From Spirodela intermedia (taxonomy: Eukaryota; Streptophyta; Magnoliopsida; Alismatales; Araceae): a stretch of DNA of 64,000 bases. The DNA lies in assembly GCA_902729315.2 (NCBI GenBank), contig LR746274.1, positions 6,011,037 through 6,075,036 on the forward strand. Reading direction: 5' to 3'. A program made the position numbers and the translations under genes. Numbering within the stretch: the first letter of the stretch is position 1; each line of letters starts with the position of its first letter. Under the pieces are notes generated by a model that worked only from the letters and a program-made list of their open reading frames with translations, was not told the DNA's origin and did no database searches. This document shows positions 51,210 to 63,840 of the stretch, in pieces.

Positions 51210-53809
51210 ATGCCACGGCCGGGAGCAGGTGCGGACAACGGGGAGGAGGAGTCGGGGCTTGGAGAGCCACCCGACGGCGACGTGCTTGATGTGGATCCCA
51301 CAGGGCGTTATATCTGCGTAAAAACCGTCCTGATGTCTTCGCCGATTTTTCTTTTTTTTTCCCCTCGTCTAAAATTATATTTAATTGCTTATTGAACAGT
51401 ATAAAGAGATATTGGGCAAGGGCGCCTTCAAAACTGTGTATGTTCTGAAATTATTTCCATCTCCTTTTATATGGTTCACATATTTACCAACATATTTACC
51501 AACTTATTCACCTTTTGCAGCTACAAGGCGTTTGATGAGTTGGATGGAATAGAGGTTGCCTGGAACCTGGTAAAAATAGACGATGTCTTGCAGTCTCCTG
51601 AAGACTTGGAGAGATTATACTCTGAAGTGCATCTTTTGAAACTACTCAAGCACGAGAACATAATAAAGTTTTATACTTCGTGGATCGATGAGCAGAACAA
51701 GACTATCAACATCATTACCGAGTTGTTCACCTCGGGCAGCTTGAGACAGTAATTTTCTCTCTCTTGCGTGCTGAATGTTTTATACTTTTTTTGCCTTTTG
51801 CTCTTGTTCGGAGACAACCCTGGTAACTTGGCTAGATGGACCTCAGGTACCGCAAGAAACATAAGAAAGTAGACATGAAAGCTGTCAAAGGATGGGCCAG
51901 ACAGATTCTTACGGGTCTGACTTATCTCCATTGTCATGATCCACCCATCATACACAGGGACCTTAAATGTGACAATGTATTCATCAATGGTAACCATGGT
52001 GAAGTAAAGATAGGTGATCTTGGATTGGCAACTATTATGCAACGGACAAATGCTCGGACTGTAATTGGTATTCCCTTTCCCTGAATTTCTATGCCTCATT
52101 TTTTTCTACTGCACCTAGATTTTAGAAGATAATGTGTACCATACGATCAAAAATGTTCTCATGCCAATATGATCACCATTTGGTGCTGTGATTAGTTTAT
52201 TGGTGTTGAAACTAGGCATTGATGGTGTGACGTGTTAATCCTTAAGTCGGCTCTATATAGGCACTCCTGAATTCATGGCACCGGAGCTGTATGATGAAGA
52301 CTACAATGAGTTGGTTGACATATATTCATTTGGGATGTGCTTATTGGAGATGGTGACCTTCGAGTATCCTTACAGTGAGTGTAGAAATTCTGCCCAAATT
52401 TTTAAGAAAGTCTCATCGGTGAGTACTATTGATGAGTACGGATCCTTTCTGTTGTTTAGGTGGCAGGTATTAATCTTGATTCTTCCCTTTATCATTGGTT
52501 GTCTAGGGAATAAAGCCCGCGGCATTGTCTAAAGTGACCGACACAGAGGTTAAGGCATTTATAGAGAAATGCATTGTCCCTGCTGCTCAACGATTGCCAG
52601 CAAAGGAACTATTGAAGGATCCTTTTCTCCAATTCAATGGTTTGACCGGAACCCTGGAGAGTTGCCCTCTGCCTTTACCAAAGATGGATGCGTTTGAAGA
52701 CAATTGCACCCATAACAATGAGTCTTGTGCTAGCAGTCGAAATTTGTCTCTATCCTTTGACGTTGACTTTGACAACACCGAGCTGCCGCTGATTACTCTG
52801 GTTAAAAATCCTGGTGATGAATCCAACTTGACGGTGATGGAGGCAAAGAAGGCAGTGAATGGGAAGAGGTTCATTCTAAAAGGGGAGAGGAATGATGACA
52901 AGTCTATGTCGCTGTTACTTCGTATCGAGCATGGCCCATGTAATCTATTCGCATGCGTTAACTTTGTTGATCTTTCATTATTTATAAATCTGATCATTCG
53001 TGATTCTTACCTATATCATGTGTGCAGGCCGTCCAAGACATGTGCACTTTTTGTTTTACCTCGACAGTGACACACCTCTCTCTGTTGCTAGCGAAATGGT
53101 TGACCAAATAGAACTCGTTGACCAAGATGTCAAGTGCATTGCTCAATTAATCGATACATTGCTGATAAATCTGATCCCTGGGTGGAAACCATGCGTCCCC
53201 ACTCATTTGCTAGCTAGGCTGAATTGCCATGCTGAAGCAAAGCATCGGTGTTCATCCTCCTACAGCTCCATGATATCTTTTCAAAATATTTTTGAGACAA
53301 ATGCCAGCCATGCCGATTCGACTGGTCAACTCCATGGAAATGATGCTTCCACCAGAATTCATGACGATATTGCTCACCTTGATTTTGAATCTCTGAGCAT
53401 TAATTGCACCGATGAAAGGGCTTCAGCGGCTTCGCTCTTTTCTACTATGTCAACGGAGAGAGATGACAAGTGCCCAGTAAGCTGTGGTTTCACCTCACCT
53501 GGTGACTATCATTGCCATGGACCTGCGGTGAAGCAGGGAATGGACAAGGTCAACACCGTTGACAAAGAGCACGGTCGCAACGTTCTGTATAATATCCCAT
53601 CATCAAGATTGCAGATTGGAGATCCTTCTACAGATGTGGACAAAGATCATGTTGATATCGATGCCAATGATCATGAACTGCGACTGGAGTTAGAGTCTAT
53701 AGAGTCGCAATATAAGCAAGCGCTAGAGGACATGTGTAAGAAAAAGCAGCAAGCAATCGAGGCTGCAAAGAGAAGAGCGGCGCACAGAAAGCAGCTGCTT
53801 ACCCAGTAA
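51210..53809 (+). CDS. WNK-family Ser/Thr protein kinase
   Basis: Seven exons encode 655 residues: 51210-51317, 51400-51437, 51521-51748, 51847-52067, 52261-52418, 52507-52939 and 53028-53809. The kinase domain (about 37-280) has the WNK signature. The usual beta-3 lysine is Asn64 (EVAWNLVKI), and the catalytic lysine lies in the glycine loop ([10 protein letters not shown]47). Catalytic HRDLK (D163), DLG (D182) and [11 protein letters not shown] are intact, so it should be active. A PF2/OSR1-C-like segment follows the kinase (about 345-400, RFILKG then RPRHVHFLF). A C-terminal coiled coil (about 612-650) is rich in Glu, Lys and Gln. Plant WNKs act in osmotic, circadian and G-protein signalling. 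Start ATG 51210 follows a GC-rich leader. The subgroup cannot be assigned without alignment. Confidence 0.95.
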
Positions 53810-54776
53810 TCTTTCTCACCTTTGCCCCATTTTTCCTATTTTAGGAAATTTTTATACATTTTTCATCGTTTATTCAAGTCATTAATATACATAATATATA
53901 TAATATTACCTTCAGTCACCAGGTTATTTATTATTTTTTAATTTTCAGAGAGGATCAACCGAGTAATTCACTTGGAGATGTTGGGAAAGGCTGGGGGATT
54001 GTATCCTCGATCATTCTCTGTCTGTTGATGGCATGCAAGGGGAGCTCGACCCCCAGACCCAAGGGTGAGGGAAGTCTGTGACGATCCAGCTTCATTGAGT
54101 TGTACATTCTGCAATCTTTGTGGTGTATTATCGATTCAACCCATTTCTGGTCACAAATAAAATGTGCCATTACTAAAAATATTTTTCTCATTTTGGTAAG
54201 TTTATTATTTTTTTAGTGTTTTCCCTGGTTCTTTTCATTTATTACACTGTAAAATGCCGGAAAACTCCAAACTTTGTGAATGATTTGTGGATTACTACCA
54301 GAAAATTGATACAAATTTTCACCCAAGAGAATGAGCGGCCTTTCTCACAAGGGCTTATCAGCCAACAACTTGTGCTGTTTTTTTTTTTCTTTTCTCAATT
54401 AGCCCCTTCTCTCGCCTCTCTCTCTCCTCCTCCCTCCCTATATATGAGGGCATTGTCGTAAATATAAAATTTGAAGGGGTATAGCTTGAGCAAACTTCTA
54501 AATCGGTCAAAGTTGGAATCAATGAAGTTAGTGGTCAGGGCCTTATTCTTTTAAAAAAGGTTTAAAATGATAGAGAGAGGGGGGGAGAGAGAGAATGAGA
54601 GAATGAGGCGGCTAGACTTAAAAATAATACTTGAGGGGGTTTTACGCAAATGTAAGATATCATGGGGAATTAGCCATAAGATATTGTCACCGAAAAGCGG
54701 GAAATTGAAACTAATCCTTATAAGTATGATTATGCAAATAAAAAGGAAAGAGGGCTAGATGATAACTTCACCCCGT
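53810..54776. other. Tandem spacer between WNK and TONSOKU
   Basis: AT-rich 3' flank of WNK, a GA run near 54570-54600 and short frames only. A perfect E2F-type word GCGGGAAA lies at 54697-54704. Confidence 0.55.
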
Positions 54777-55150
54777 CACGTGTATAAGATTTCTTTCGGG
54801 GAATGCATTCTCTGAATCTCTTTTAAAACCTCCTTCCCGCCACACGTGCAGATGATTTCTTTTGGAGGAATGCATTCCGTGAGTCTCTTAAAACCTCCTT
54901 CCCGCCACACAAATGGATACGATTTCTTTCTGAGAATGTATTCTGTGAATCTCTTTTGAAACCTCCTCGACACACAAATGCAGGTGCTTTCTTATGGGGG
55001 AATGCATTCTGTCAGTCTATTAAACCTCCTTCCCGCCACACAAGTGGAGATGATTTCTTTCTGGGAATGCATTCCGTCAATCTCTTTTAAAGCATCCTTC
55101 CCGCCATGGGCTGTCCCAGGAAATCAAACGCTCCCTTTCTCAGCGGGAAA
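54697..55150 (+). promoter_or_regulatory. E2F-like site array of the TONSOKU promoter
   Basis: Two perfect E2F sites (GCGGGAAA, complement of TTTCCCGC) lie at 54697-54704 and 55143-55150, flanking the tandem array whose units carry TTCCCGCC. The inner site is about 74 bp upstream of the start codon. Binding is inferred from motif identity only. Confidence 0.55.
54777..55110 (+). repeat. Five-unit tandem repeat upstream of TONSOKU
   Basis: Units of about 65 bp each contain a GATTTCTTT-like word, GAATGCATTC, TCTCTTTTAAA, ACCTCC and TTCCCGCCACAC. TTCCCGCC is exact at 54834-54841, 54899-54906, 55030-55037 and 55098-55105; the third unit has CTCGACAC instead. G-boxes CACGTG lie at 54777-54782 and 54843-54848. 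The array ends about 115 bp before the ATG. Confidence 0.88.
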
Positions 55151-55223
55151 GCTTCATAACAGAAGGTGGATCTGGTCTCCCCCCTGCGGTGCGGTCTCCC
55201 CGTTCATCTCGCTGCGTCTGGAG

Positions 55224-58200
55224 ATGGGGAGGGAGGAGAACGTGGAGCTGAAGGTGGCGAAGAAGGGCTTCCGGGAGGCGGAGGCGGAGGGGAACCGCGA
55301 GGAGGAGGCTCGGTGGGCGAATGTGATCGGCGATATCCTGAAGAGGCGAGGGGAGTACGTGGAGGCCCTCCGATGGCTCCGCCGTGACTACGAGCTATCG
55401 ACGAAGCACCTCCCGCAGAAGCAACTCCTCCCAACGTGCCAGTCCCTGGGTGAGGTCTACTTCCGCCTCGAGCGTTTTAGGGAGGCCCTCACGTATCAGG
55501 TAGGAAACGTGTTGGTGCTCATTTTCCTCCTTTTTTTCTTTCTTTTCTGGGTTCTCCGAGTTTTTTTTTTTTTTACGAGTCACGATGCCAGATGTACATT
55601 GCGAGGTAGTTGCCCCCCATTTTTCAGCTACCGCGGCTTTCGATTTGCGCGGGGCAGGATATTTTTAGTGAAGAATTGATGGGAAAGTTTATGGTATTGC
55701 TCAATCAGGTGCTCAGCCCGGATTTTACAGGTAGATTGTACAGGAATTTATATCGCCCAATAAGGTGCCCAGCCAAAATGGTAGAGGGAGATGCATATGT
55801 AGGGTGCGCTCATAGGGGCTATAGTGAGAGTATGGATCCCCGGTGGGGGGGGGGGGAGGGGAGAGGGAGAGGTGGGGATGGCGTTGGGATCAGTTTATTT
55901 GCCTTCTCAATCGCCATGCGGGAGCCTTTCGATAGTGCTTAATGATGCTCCCTCAAGTTGTGCCTTGTTTTCTTATATCTCTCTTCTTGTGCGCAGAAGA
56001 AACATTTGCAGCTTGCCAAGGACTCAGAGGATCTAATTGAGCAGCAGAGAGCAAGTACACAACTTGGTCGTACTTATCACGAGATTTTCTTAAAATCTGA
56101 AGATGATCATTATGCCTTACAAAATGCTAAAAAGTACTTCAAGGCGGCCATGAAGCTTGCTAGAACATTGAAGGAGAAACAGTCATATAATAAATGCTCT
56201 CTTTTCCTCAAGGAATTCATTGATGCGTACAACAACTTGGGGATGCTTGAAAAGGACCTGGATAATCTGGAAGAAGCCAAGAAAATTCTTCTTCAGGGCC
56301 TAAAAATTTGTGATGATGAGGAAGTTTCTGAAAATGATGATGGACGAACCAGACTTCATCACAATCTTGGGAGTGTCTATCTGGAACTTCGAGAATGGAC
56401 TAGAGCTAAAGAGCATATTGAAAGGGATATAAGGATTTGCAAGAACATTGATCACCCAGAAGGGGAAGCAAAAGGTTTCATTAATCTTGGTGAACTGCAT
56501 TATCAGATGCAAAACTACGAAGACGCTATTCATTGTTATCATAAGGCTCTAAACATTGCAAGTTCCATGCAAGATGAAGATGCTCTAGTTCATGTAATCA
56601 ATCAGAATATTGACACAACAAAAGAAGCCAAAAAGGTACTGGAGGAGGTCAAGAGAGAGGAGCTGAAGCTTAGAAAATTGGCAAGGACCACTTCTGATGC
56701 TCGTGGCACAGGAGTTGAAAGGAAGTGTCTATTGGAGCAGTATGCACTATTGGACTGCCTGATTGAGAAGTCCCACTCAATTTCTGCATGGTCAAAAGTA
56801 AGAATTTTATCCTAGACCCTCTGTTATCAATTTTCATCTATTGAGGTACATGTTTCGTCATACAATCAGCACGGTCGAGTAACCAAGCGGAAAACAGTTG
56901 GCGCTGATTCAGTGCATTGGAAGAATTGTTTTCTTTTAGGGTTGGAAAATGTTGAACACATGCATACGACTTTTCTTCTTTGTTTTATTGATGTCTGCAT
57001 AGATATGTTCAATGAAATACTTGCAGCATTTTCACTTTACCTGCTCAACAGTAGGACCACTTTTAATTTGTGTTAATATTTTCCTGAAATAATAAGTGCT
57101 TTAATCACTTTACCTTCAACTTTCGGCAGTCGTATTTGAATCGGTGGTTTTGTGATGCTTTGAATTATTTATTGCAATATTTTTTCTCTAGCTTCAAGAA
57201 TTTGCTAAAAGGAAGAAAAAAGTGGCTGACGAGCTTTGTGACATCGAAAAGCTGAGTGATTCATATCTGGCCATTGGAGAGTCCTATCAAAAGCTCCGAA
57301 ACTTCAGCAAAGCACGGAAATGGTACATGAAAAGCTGGAACGTTTCAAGATCGATTAGAAACCTCGAGGTATGCTGTATATTGTTTTTGTGTGAGCATTG
57401 TTCTCAATAATAGCTTGTAAATCTCTATATCACCATGGACGATGAATTGCAGTTAGAAGCATAATATACCCACGTGAAATAAATACTTAATATATCACAC
57501 TGTTATGAAGAACATCATCCTTTCTTCAATTGACTGGTTAAAATTTTGGCTAACAAGACATCAAGCATGTTAAAATTATTATTTTGGTATAAAGACTTAA
57601 TTTATCATACTGTTATGAAGACGCCTGTTTTAGTGCACTATTAATTGCATTGACTTTATCATGTTAAAATTCTGATTTTAGTGAAGGGCTCCAATGTTTC
57701 ACTTTCCAGGGGCAAGCATTGGCCAAGATAAATATAGGAAATGTCTTGGACTCTGCTGGTGATTGGGCTGGTGCATTGGAATCGTTTGAGGAAGGTTACA
57801 GGTGATTGTTCCCACTCACTATTGTCATTGCAGCACGATCACTAAATTGGGTATAATTATCTCATACTGGAGATTTTCCGTCTTGGCTCATATTATGGTG
57901 CCAATCCCTCACTGTTTCTTAAATTTCAGACTTGCAATTGAGGGCAATTTCCCTTCTGCACAGTTATCGGCTCTTGAGAACATGCATTACAGTCACATGA
58001 TCAGATTCAGTAATGTTGAACAGGCTAGGTAACTCCGAGAATCTCTAGCTCAAACAATGGGGCGCGTGCCCATCAATTCGCCTCATGAACCATTTTTTGC
58101 TGCAGGAAGCTACAAGATGACATTCAGAAATTAAGACGAGTTGTAGATAATGAAGATGAGCTGAAGAACTTCAGGAATGAGTATTGTTCTGAAACTGAAA

Positions 58201-61200
58201 CCGAGGGAGAGGAGATATCTAGTCGTGCACCAGATGCATACCATCTAAGGGAAGAAAATGGAACTGTTACCAGCAGGGTGCTGCCAACTGCGAATGTTGA
58301 TGACTTTGGTGAGGACAGACCTCTTGCTTCTCTTGTGTCTTTGAAAAAGAATCAGTCGAAGGCAAAAATTTCCATTTTGGATTCTCATAGTATGAGAAGC
58401 ATTCGTTCTCTGATCCCTGAATCTCCTAGAGATTTAAGCAAATCCAGTCATAGTCAGCAACATGCTAGAAAACGTGCCCGCGTCATCATTTCTGACGATG
58501 AAGATGAGAGTGATGCATCAGGTTTCTTAAGGGGACAAGCTACCACAGATCCTGTAGAGGAAGTTGCAACTTCAAATGATGGTTGGTTTTGCGCCTTGTG
58601 AACATTTCTCCTTTTATAAAGGATCTATATTTCTTTCCTGAAATCCAATTAGTTGTGAAAGCAATTTTTTGTTGTTTTTTTTTTTTTTTTGACAGATAGA
58701 AGTAACAAACGGACTAGACTTACTGATATGTCAGAGGTAAGTTACACGCCAATGATTAACCTGATGGTTCCTCAAATATTACCAGGATTCGTTCATACCC
58801 TTCGGCATTCTTTATGCAAGGATCGCTATGTAGCTCAGTGCTCAGTGTAATACTTTTAGCAAAGTTTGGGGGGTAACATAATTATCAGTATGTAAACAAA
58901 ATTTTATTGGCAGGACACCTCGCAACCCAGTGGCACCAAGAGTGTAGGGATCCCCTCTGTACCCCTGGTCCATCTTGAAGAAAGTGCCTCTTCCTTCAAA
59001 TCTAGAAGCTCGAAGCATAGTAATGGGATTGAAATGGATCGTTATTCTTTGAGTCCTGCTGAAGATTTTTATACAAGAAAGGGTCTGACGAGAGAGTTCA
59101 AAATGGACCAAAGTCATATCTCTGGTGGTTTTTTACCGAGAAGGAATGGTACAGATTTCCATCTTCCTAATTGTGAGGAAGCGCATGCTGTAAGTTATTT
59201 AAAGTGGACAATTGAGAATGATACTAATTACATTTGCGTCCTTATTTTCTTGAAGCTGTTATATATATCTTTGAGAAATACTAATCTTATCTTTGAGATG
59301 GATATTACCTGTTTATGGAACACTGGTCGTAGTCCAAATAGATAGAAAACACTCATGTTCAAGACGGTTGCACAAAAGGATAGGACTCAGGGGCATTAGA
59401 TTATAGTCCCCTTAGATGGCATGATTTTTTTTCCTCCATTTGTTATCTATTTCATATATCAATTTCGATGATTTTAATCTAACATTTCTTGGTGATGTTT
59501 ACAATAAGAGTGTTCAGTCACGTCAGATATGAGATCTATGACATATTTGGATAGCTCAATCATTCCCAAGTTGGGATCTGTCTCACTAGATTCAATGAAA
59601 AAGGTTGTCTAATCTTGTGTCCCCAGCGGACAACCTTCTGTTCAAGTTATATTTCTTTTGTTTCCGTAAACAGGGAATTCATCCATTCTAAATGGTCATT
59701 TCTTGAAATGTTTTTCTCGATTTGGCTATATGAATATTACTTCACTAAAAATACTCTTTGTTTTATAGACCCTTTGTGTGATGCTTTGTTCATGGCCAAG
59801 CGAGAATTCCGATATCTGTTGATCACATAAGGAGGCATCCGATGTGATAAAATTGCATGCAAACCAATGTTTCTGATGCTAGCCTGTTTTCTTTCACTAC
59901 ATTTTAGGTCATACTCTTGATTCATTAGCCTGTTAACTCTGTTCTCCCTTGTTTATGCAGCACACTGTCACATTCAAAGTAGAAGGCTACTTCATCAGTG
60001 TAGACATCTGTCCTTGCATGAAGAGCGATAGGATGTGTGAGGAATACCTAAAGGCTGCAGTGGGCTGTCTTTACTATTTTCAGCTCCCTGAAGAAAAGAA
60101 ATCAAAGGGTATGAATTGATGATTCCTTGCTTTCAAGTGTACCCATGAGACAAAAAATAAAAATAAAAATAAAATTCAAAAATCATGCCGTTTCTTTACT
60201 TTTGACCCTATTTTTCGGACTTTGACAGGTCTGCTACCTATTATCCGTAGCCTTAAGGTTTTTGGGAAAGGTCTGGAGATGGCTGAGTCAGTAGATGAGA
60301 TCAGAGATCACGTTTTTGACAGGGATCAGGGTGAAGGTGCTATCGAGGGTAAGGTTTGACCACAAGCTGCATTCTACGAATTTGCATGCTCTAGATTTTA
60401 TCATAACAATATTTCTATGTATCAACTAAAATTATGGAGTAGAATAATCAGGATACTTTGCTAGTTTACTAAACTGGAGATTTTTTTTGTCATGATTTTA
60501 GATACTTTATTGTCTGTCAAGGCATAGTAGTCATATAAAAATGAGGCATTTCTGGAGTGAATAATGATTTTTGTCTTATTGATACCCGTGATTTTTGCCG
60601 CTTTATTTGCTCTAATTTTGTAGATATGAAGTTGGTATCATTTGAATCTCTCTTACTTTTAATCCCTTTTTTTGTTTTCCATGAGCTTTTTTTCTCTCTC
60701 TAAAAAAATGGTCTTGTTTGCCTGACGTCATGCTTTCCTCTTTCTTATTGATGACCGGCGATCTTTGCCACTTGATTTGCTCTAATTTTATAGATATGAA
60801 GTTGGTATCATTTAAATAGCTCTAAATTTTAATCCTTTTTTTTTCCATAAACTTATTTTCTCTCTCTAAAAAAATGGTCTTGTTTGCCTGCGTCATGCTG
60901 TTCCTCTGTTCTTATTGATGACCGACGATCTTTGGTACTTGATTTGCTCTAATTTTATAGATATGAAGTTGGTATCCTTTAAATCTCTCTAAATTTTAAT
61001 CCTTTTTTTTTGTTTTCCATAAACTTATTCTCTCTCTCTAAAAAAAATGGTTTTGTTTTTTTTTCACAGGGTGGGTCCCAAAGCGCCTCCTAAAATCATA
61101 CATTGACTGCTGCAAGAAACAATCCGAGGAACCCAGTATGAAGCTGCTTATAAAATTATATAATCTGGAGGTGGGTCTCCTCCTCTGACCAACCCCCCTA

Positions 61201-63387
61201 CCCCCTTACCCCTTCCTCATCTCTCGTTGACCTTGCGCTGTTGTTTCTCCCTTCAGGTCTCAGAAGATGAAGTCAGCGTCTCTGACTGTGGCCTGCAGGA
61301 CGTATCAATATCTCCATTCTTAGAAGCTCTGCAGGAGCACAAATCCCTCGCCGTGTTAGATCTGTCCCACAACCTGCTAGGTATATGCATAAAAATCCAA
61401 TCTTTGTGCACAAAAATGGCGTCATCCCATCTCGTTTTCTTCTTTACACCGCCGTCATCATCACTCAGGAAACAACACCGTGGAGAAGCTCCAGCAGATA
61501 TTCTCTGTTTCAAGACAGAAATATGGTGGCCTGACGTTGGATCTGCACTGCAATCAGTTTGGGCCTACTGCTCTGTTCCAGGTTCTTGGCCTCCATCTGC
61601 TCTGCTGCCTGCGTTCAGAAATCTAATAATTACATTTATTTTGAAATGGGTATTTTTTATTTTTTAATTGTTTTTTTTAGACTAACATGGTTGACCAAAT
61701 TCCTGCACTGGTCAACAGATCTGTGAATGCGCCGTGTTATTATCGCGATTGGAGGTCCTCAATCTTTCTGAAAACCGACTCACTGATGCATGCGGTTCTT
61801 ATCTTTCAGCCATACTGGTCAGCTGCAGATGTATGTGGCCTCTCTGTCATCCGCTTTATTGATATAACCCATGCTGGTCAACTGCAGTTTCTTCTGACAT
61901 AAATCTTAAATTTTCTGAAGCACTATATAGTTTAAACCTGGAGCAAACCTGCATTACATCCAGAACAATCCAGAAGATTGCCGATGCATTGCCTGATGGG
62001 TCTCCTCTTTCTCAGCTCTTTATAGGTAATCCAGTACCAGTTTCTCTGGGTCAGATTTCTTCCCTGGGTTCTCTCTCATCTTAGCCCCCCTCCCTTTGGT
62101 TGACCCAATCCCACAGGGAGAAACAGCCCTGTTTCAGGAACTGCCGCAGTCAATCTGCTGAGTAGACTCTCCACCTTGAAGAGGTGAGCGAAATCGGGAT
62201 CGGCATTGCAGTTTGAACTCCTCTCTCTCTCAATTCAGTTGTAACTGTTCTCAGATTTTCTGAACTGAGCATGAGAGGGATAAAGCTAAACAAGCCCATG
62301 GTGGACGGCCTCTACCAGCTGGCTCGATCATCCAATCTCTCAGTTCTGAATCTTGGGGGATCGAGCATCGGATCGGTGAGCAGATAGATGCCTTCGATAA
62401 TCTGCTTCGTCTTTTCGCATATATATAGAACAAGTGTTTTCTGATCGGCTTCAAATCTTGTAGGCCAGAGCGATCCAGTTGGTTGATGCGTTGTCCGTGG
62501 GATCTGGAGAATTGGTGAAGCTTGATCTCTCATTTTGTGGGTTGGATACTCAGGGTCTCGCAAAGATATGCACGAACAGTTCCATTGTGGGTTGCGTCAC
62601 CGATCTAAACCTGGGTGGAAACTCCTTCGGAAGAGAGGTATTTCTCCATCTTCCTTCTGAGGGTGATGCCTCGAACTCGTGATTCAGCTTTTCCGAAACA
62701 GGCAGATTGATCCATGGTATTATTGGGAAATCATTGTCCTGGATCGTCATCTTCTTCACTCTGGAGTTCCTAGATTTCTAAATCCAACTCTGCCGGCTGC
62801 GAAATCAGGGCTGCGGCGCGTTAGGTCAACTGCTCGCGGATTCCCGGTGTTGCATCCGAGTCCTCAACCTTGACAGGTGCCGCCTAGGGTTCTCCGGGAT
62901 CGTCCACATTCTCGAATCGGCCTCAGGTGAGGAACCTCAAGTTCTTCTACCCTCCTTCGGTTTTTCCAATTCTGTTTTCGAATCAGAGATCCTCCCTCCC
63001 TGCACAATCTCAGAGAACGAATCCATAGAGGAGCTCTACCTCGCCGAGAACGTCGACGCCACCGCCGGAGCACCTTCTCCCTGCGAGCAGCAGCAGCAGA
63101 AGCAGCCGAACGACGCCGATGACCGACCGGAGGACCTCGCCGGGGGATCTATGACGAACGAGGAGCGGCTTTCTGCGGCCATCGCCGCCGCCGTGCGGCT
63201 CCAGCTGGTGGACCTCAGCGGGAACGGCCTGGCGGAGGAGGCGGCGGAGGCTCTGTACGGCTGGTGGCGCTCCTCGCCGTCGCGGCGGAGCTCCGCCAGG
63301 AGGCACGTCAAAGGAAGCACCATCCACTTCTCGGTGGAGGGGAAGACCTGCTGTTCTTTAAAGGCCTGCTGCCGCAGGGACCCGTAG
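55224..63387 (+). CDS. TSK: TONSOKU/BRUSHY1/MGOUN3 repair scaffold
   Basis: Twenty exons encode 1304 residues: 55224-55499, 55997-56797, 57192-57368, 57710-57801, 57930-58028, 58106-58581, 58696-58736, 58914-59189, 59961-60108, 60229-60348, 61070-61170, 61257-61380, 61469-61581, 61719-61830, 61921-62025, 62117-62183, 62255-62375, 62464-62637, 62809-62926 and 63014-63387. The N-terminal third (to about 480) is TPR repeats ([29 protein letters not shown]). A basic/acidic linker follows ([17 protein letters not shown] near 600). The C-terminal half carries leucine-rich repeats ([26 protein letters not shown]). Plant TSK binds newly deposited histone H3.1 through its TPR domain and supports replication-coupled break repair and meristem integrity. 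Length matches the Arabidopsis protein (about 1311). The 14/15 junction and the last intron have alternatives (see findings). Confidence 0.95.
60574..61058 (+). repeat. Triplicated block in TONSOKU intron 10
   Basis: Three copies of about 168 bp start at TCTTATTGAT near 60574, 60743 and 60910. Each includes TTTGCTCTAATTTT, AGATATGAAGTTGGTATC, TTTTAATCC, a T-rich stretch, CTCTCTCTAAAAAAATGG and TTGTTTGCCTG-like words. The last copy runs almost into the exon 11 acceptor (61068-61069). Confidence 0.88.
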
Positions 63388-63394
63388 CTGGCCA

Positions 63395-63545
63395 CTCAGA
63401 CCCAATTATGAATCCCATAATTGGGCCAAATGACTTCATTAGGCCCATTAGAAAGCGAATTAGGGCCAATGAAGGTACTTATCTATAATGGGCCTCGTTC
63501 CATTTGGGTCCATTTCTTCTGAATTTGGGCCTGGGCCGTATCAAA
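63395..63545. promoter_or_regulatory. Site II (TGGGCC) cluster
   Basis: About eight GGCC/GGGCC-type words occur in 150 bases (for example AATTGGGCCAAA, TTAGGCCCATTA, TAATGGGCCTCG and TTGGGCCTGGGCC). Confidence 0.45.
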
Positions 63546-63598
63546 ACATTTTAAACATATAGATATATATATATAAATAAATGCGGGAGGCCCGTCTA

Positions 63599-63840
63599 TC
63601 GGCCCACTCCGCCTCTGCCTGCTTATGGGTCAAAGGACACGTGGCATTCGTGGAATTTTGAGAGACCCACTTTGGAATTAATTTATTTTTAATTTTCTGC
63701 CATATTTTTTTTGTGCATCGCCCAACTCCGCCTCAGCCTGCCTATGAGGTGGGCCTACGGACACGTGGCATCCGTGTAATTTTTTGAGATACCTACTCTG
63801 GAATTAATTAAAATTATTTTCTGCGTCATATTTTTTTTCT
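63599..63840. repeat. Tandem duplication with a G-box in each copy
   Basis: Copies at about 63599-63715 and 63719-63840 share CTCCGCCTC, GCCTGC, GGACACGTGGCAT, CGTG, AATTTT, GAATTAATT and CATATTTTTTTT. The G-boxes are at 63638-63643 and 63762-63767. The unit is about 121 bp. Confidence 0.85.

Noticed and set aside
51550-51580. WNK kinase as a pseudokinase because the beta-3 lysine is missing
   Set aside because: Replacement by Asn is normal for plant WNKs; the catalytic lysine is in the glycine loop (K47), and HRD and DLG are intact.
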